DNA of 43,141 bases from UBA11889 sp002313255 (GTDB taxonomy: Bacteria > Pseudomonadota > Gammaproteobacteria > Pseudomonadales > Azotimanducaceae), in assembly GCA_913045265.1 (NCBI GenBank), contig CAJWQX010000030.1, positions 1-43,141 on the forward strand, read 5' to 3'. Numbering within the stretch: position 1 is the first letter of the stretch; each line of letters opens with the position of its first letter. Below the pieces are notes generated by a model that saw only the letters and a list, made by a program, of their open reading frames with translations, had not been told where the DNA came from and did not search any database. Shown here one piece after another: positions 41,609 to 43,141 of the stretch. Made by a program: the position numbers and the translations under genes.

Positions 41609-41911
41609 ATGAGTAGTGCTGACGGCCAATGGGAAACAACCATGAACACACCGATGGGCCAACAGAAAGCAACGATAACCCTCGCTACCGATGGGGATAC
41701 GTTGACTGGAACGATGGCGGGTCAACAGGGAACGCTCGAACTTAAGGACGGCGCGGTCGATGGAGATACCGTGTCGTGGAAAGCGGATATCACCAACCCA
41801 ATGCCAATCACGCTGGAATTTTCGGCGAAGGTTGACGGCGACAACCTTTCCGGTGACGTGAAACTCGGTTCCTTCGGAAACGCGACATTCACGGGCACGC
41901 GTATCGGCTAG
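41609..41911 (+). CDS. small beta-rich hypothetical protein
   Basis: The product has 100 residues from the ATG at 41609, which has AAGGAG about 7 bases upstream; a TTG at 41594 would overlap that site. The sequence is repetitive in pattern, with Thr/Asp/Gly-rich strands (KATITLATDGDTLTGTMAGQ, TLELKDGAVDGDTVSWKADI, VDGDNLSGDVKLGSFGNATF) that suggest a small beta-barrel or lipocalin-like sandwich. No signal peptide is seen. The next gene starts two bases after its stop, so it is coupled to the acyl-CoA carboxylase gene. I cannot name its function. Confidence 0.75.
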   Translation: MSSADGQWETTMNTPMGQQKATITLATDGDTLTGTMAGQQGTLELKDGAVDGDTVSWKADITNPMPITLEFSAKVDGDNLSGDVKLGSFGNATFTGTRIG

Positions 41912-41912
41912 G

Positions 41913-43141
41913 ATGTCTTGGGAAGACGAGATAAAGGAACTCCGTCACCGCGAACAACTAGCATTGAGGATGGGCGGCCAGGACAAGGTCGCCCGCCAAC
42001 ATGAATTCGGTAAACTCACCGTTCGAGAACGTATCGCAGCGATCTGCGATCCGGACTCGTTTCACGAAATCGGCACACTTGCCGGGGTCGGCAAATACGA
42101 TGCCGCTGGTAACCTCACTGAGTTTACGCCGTCCAACTTTGTCCTCGGGACTGCTGAACTCGACGGACGTCCTGTGGTGCTATCCGGCGATGACTTTACC
42201 GTCCGCGGAGGATCGGCGGACGGGTCCATTGTGGGGCGAAGCGGGCGCGAGCGGAGGGCTTAGCGTTAGATTTGAGACTCCCCCACGTCCGACTCGTGGA
42301 CGGGATGGGGGGCGGCGGCTCGGTAAAAACCATCGAAATCGCAGGTCGAACTTACATCCCCGAACTACGAGGTTGGGAGACCGTAGTTCAGCACTTAGCC
42401 ATCGCCCCTTCCGTATCGCTCGCTCTGGGATCCGTCGCGGGTATTGGAGCAGCGCGCGTCGCGACGTCGCACTATTGGTTATTGTCCGGGATACCGCACA
42501 GATGATGATTGCTGGACCAGCACTCGTAGACTGGGCGAACCTTGGCGACGTTACTAAGGAGGAACTTGGTCACGCGCGAATTCATACTCGGAACGGAGCG
42601 ATCGACGACGAAGTCACCACAGAATCCGAAGCATTCGATCGAGCTAGGCGTTTCCTATCGTATTTACCCACAGCGACCGACGAGCTACCTCCACGGGTAC
42701 AAAGCACGGACGATCCAGAACAAAGACACGCTGCGCTCATGGAATTAGTCGCCAAAGATCCGAGAAAGATCTACAAGATGCACGAATTGATCACCGCGGT
42801 CGTTGACGACGCATCCTTCTTCGAAATTGGCGAAAAGTGGGGCCGTTCGATTATCACGGGCACGGCACATTTGGATAGCATCCCGATCGCGCTATTCGCC
42901 GAAAATCCCGCGATTTACGGGGGCGCGTGGACCGCCGACGCATGCCGAAAACTCATTCGACTTCTTGATCTTGCATCGACCTTTCATCTACCCATCGTGC
43001 ATCTGGAAGATTGCCCAGACTTTCTCATTGGCAAGAAAAGTGAACAAGAGGCCACCATTCGGTTCGGTTCGTCCGCGCTCGCCGCGCTCGGTCAGAGCAA
43101 TGTGCCCTTCTGTTGTGTCATTGTCCGTAAAGCATTCGGCG
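41913..43141 (+). pseudogene. acyl-CoA carboxylase beta subunit (carboxyltransferase), interrupted by two single-base deletions and cut by the window end
   Basis: The N-terminal frame (TVRERIAAICDPDSFHEIGT to SGDDFTVRGGSADGSI) breaks near 42235 at a four-G run. It continues one frame back as AKRARAEGLALDLRLPHVRL followed by VDGMGGGG, up to VATSHY. Near 42475 it needs another -1 change and continues to the window end as LVIVRDTAQMMIAGPALVDW and later MHELITAVVDDASFFEIGEKWG. Around each break the family spacing is restored by adding one base (a G and a T). Such proteins carboxylate propionyl-CoA, methylcrotonyl-CoA or related acyl-CoA with a biotin partner. Either the gene is dead, or the read lost homopolymer bases. 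Confidence 0.8.

Noticed and set aside
1..43141. CRISPR array, complete tRNA or rRNA genes
   Set aside because: No regularly spaced repeats, cloverleaf or rRNA sequence was seen; only the tRNA-Pro 3' fragment was found.

Overview
The window reads as a piece of a marine-type gammaproteobacterial genome of moderate GC, joined at its left end to a short, AT-richer stretch that looks like the end of an integrated element. The assignment to Gammaproteobacteria is inferred from gene content (asparaginyl-tRNA synthetase, a Lon protease of about 773 residues, an MdlA/MdlB-type ABC pair, a CysZ-like protein, a dimeric dUTPase and a COG3146-type protein); no rRNA or complete tRNA is present to prove it.

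Left element (1-2241). This part holds a packed run of small, same-strand genes of unknown function with stop/start overlaps, one clear intrinsic terminator, two copies of a 33-bp repeat placed directly after stop codons, and a short gene whose end resembles the C-terminal box of a tyrosine recombinase. It stops at a 28-nt sequence matching the T-arm, acceptor strand and CCA of a proline tRNA, as expected for an attachment site. Two genes here appear to need a -1 frame change.

Catabolic block (2282-15333). This contains a Baeyer-Villiger monooxygenase, an outer-membrane-like protein, an SDR, a family III CoA-transferase, a double-hotdog dehydratase, a fused double CoA-transferase, a glyoxalase I, two luciferase-like monooxygenases (LLM), a CitE-type lyase, a carboxymuconolactone-decarboxylase-family protein and a flavodoxin-like protein. 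Together they suggest breakdown of a ketone, terpenoid or branched/cyclic acid through CoA thioesters; the substrate cannot be read from the sequence.

Central block (15335-25838). A MATE exporter, a GNAT-fold COG3146 protein, asnS, a heterodimeric ABC exporter with one degenerate ATP site, an APH-fold kinase and a fatty-acyl-CoA ligase.

Regulatory island (25839-27300). A MerR-family regulator lies beside a gene-free stretch that has its own promoter, TGTACA-type sites overlapping the -10 elements of both promoters, and a strongly predicted three-way-junction RNA with C/U-rich loop motifs. This is the most interesting part of the window and a candidate undescribed regulator/small-RNA pair.

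Right block (27301-43141). A second APH-fold kinase, a CysZ-like membrane protein, a third LLM, a Nudix hydrolase, a decayed macro-domain pseudogene, a dimeric dUTPase, a D-2-hydroxyacid dehydrogenase, two adjacent acyl-CoA dehydrogenases, Lon, a sarcosine-oxidase-like flavoprotein, a PEGA plus SUMF1-fold protein, a nuclease-fold unknown, a small beta-rich protein and an acyl-CoA carboxylase beta subunit interrupted by two single-base deletions.
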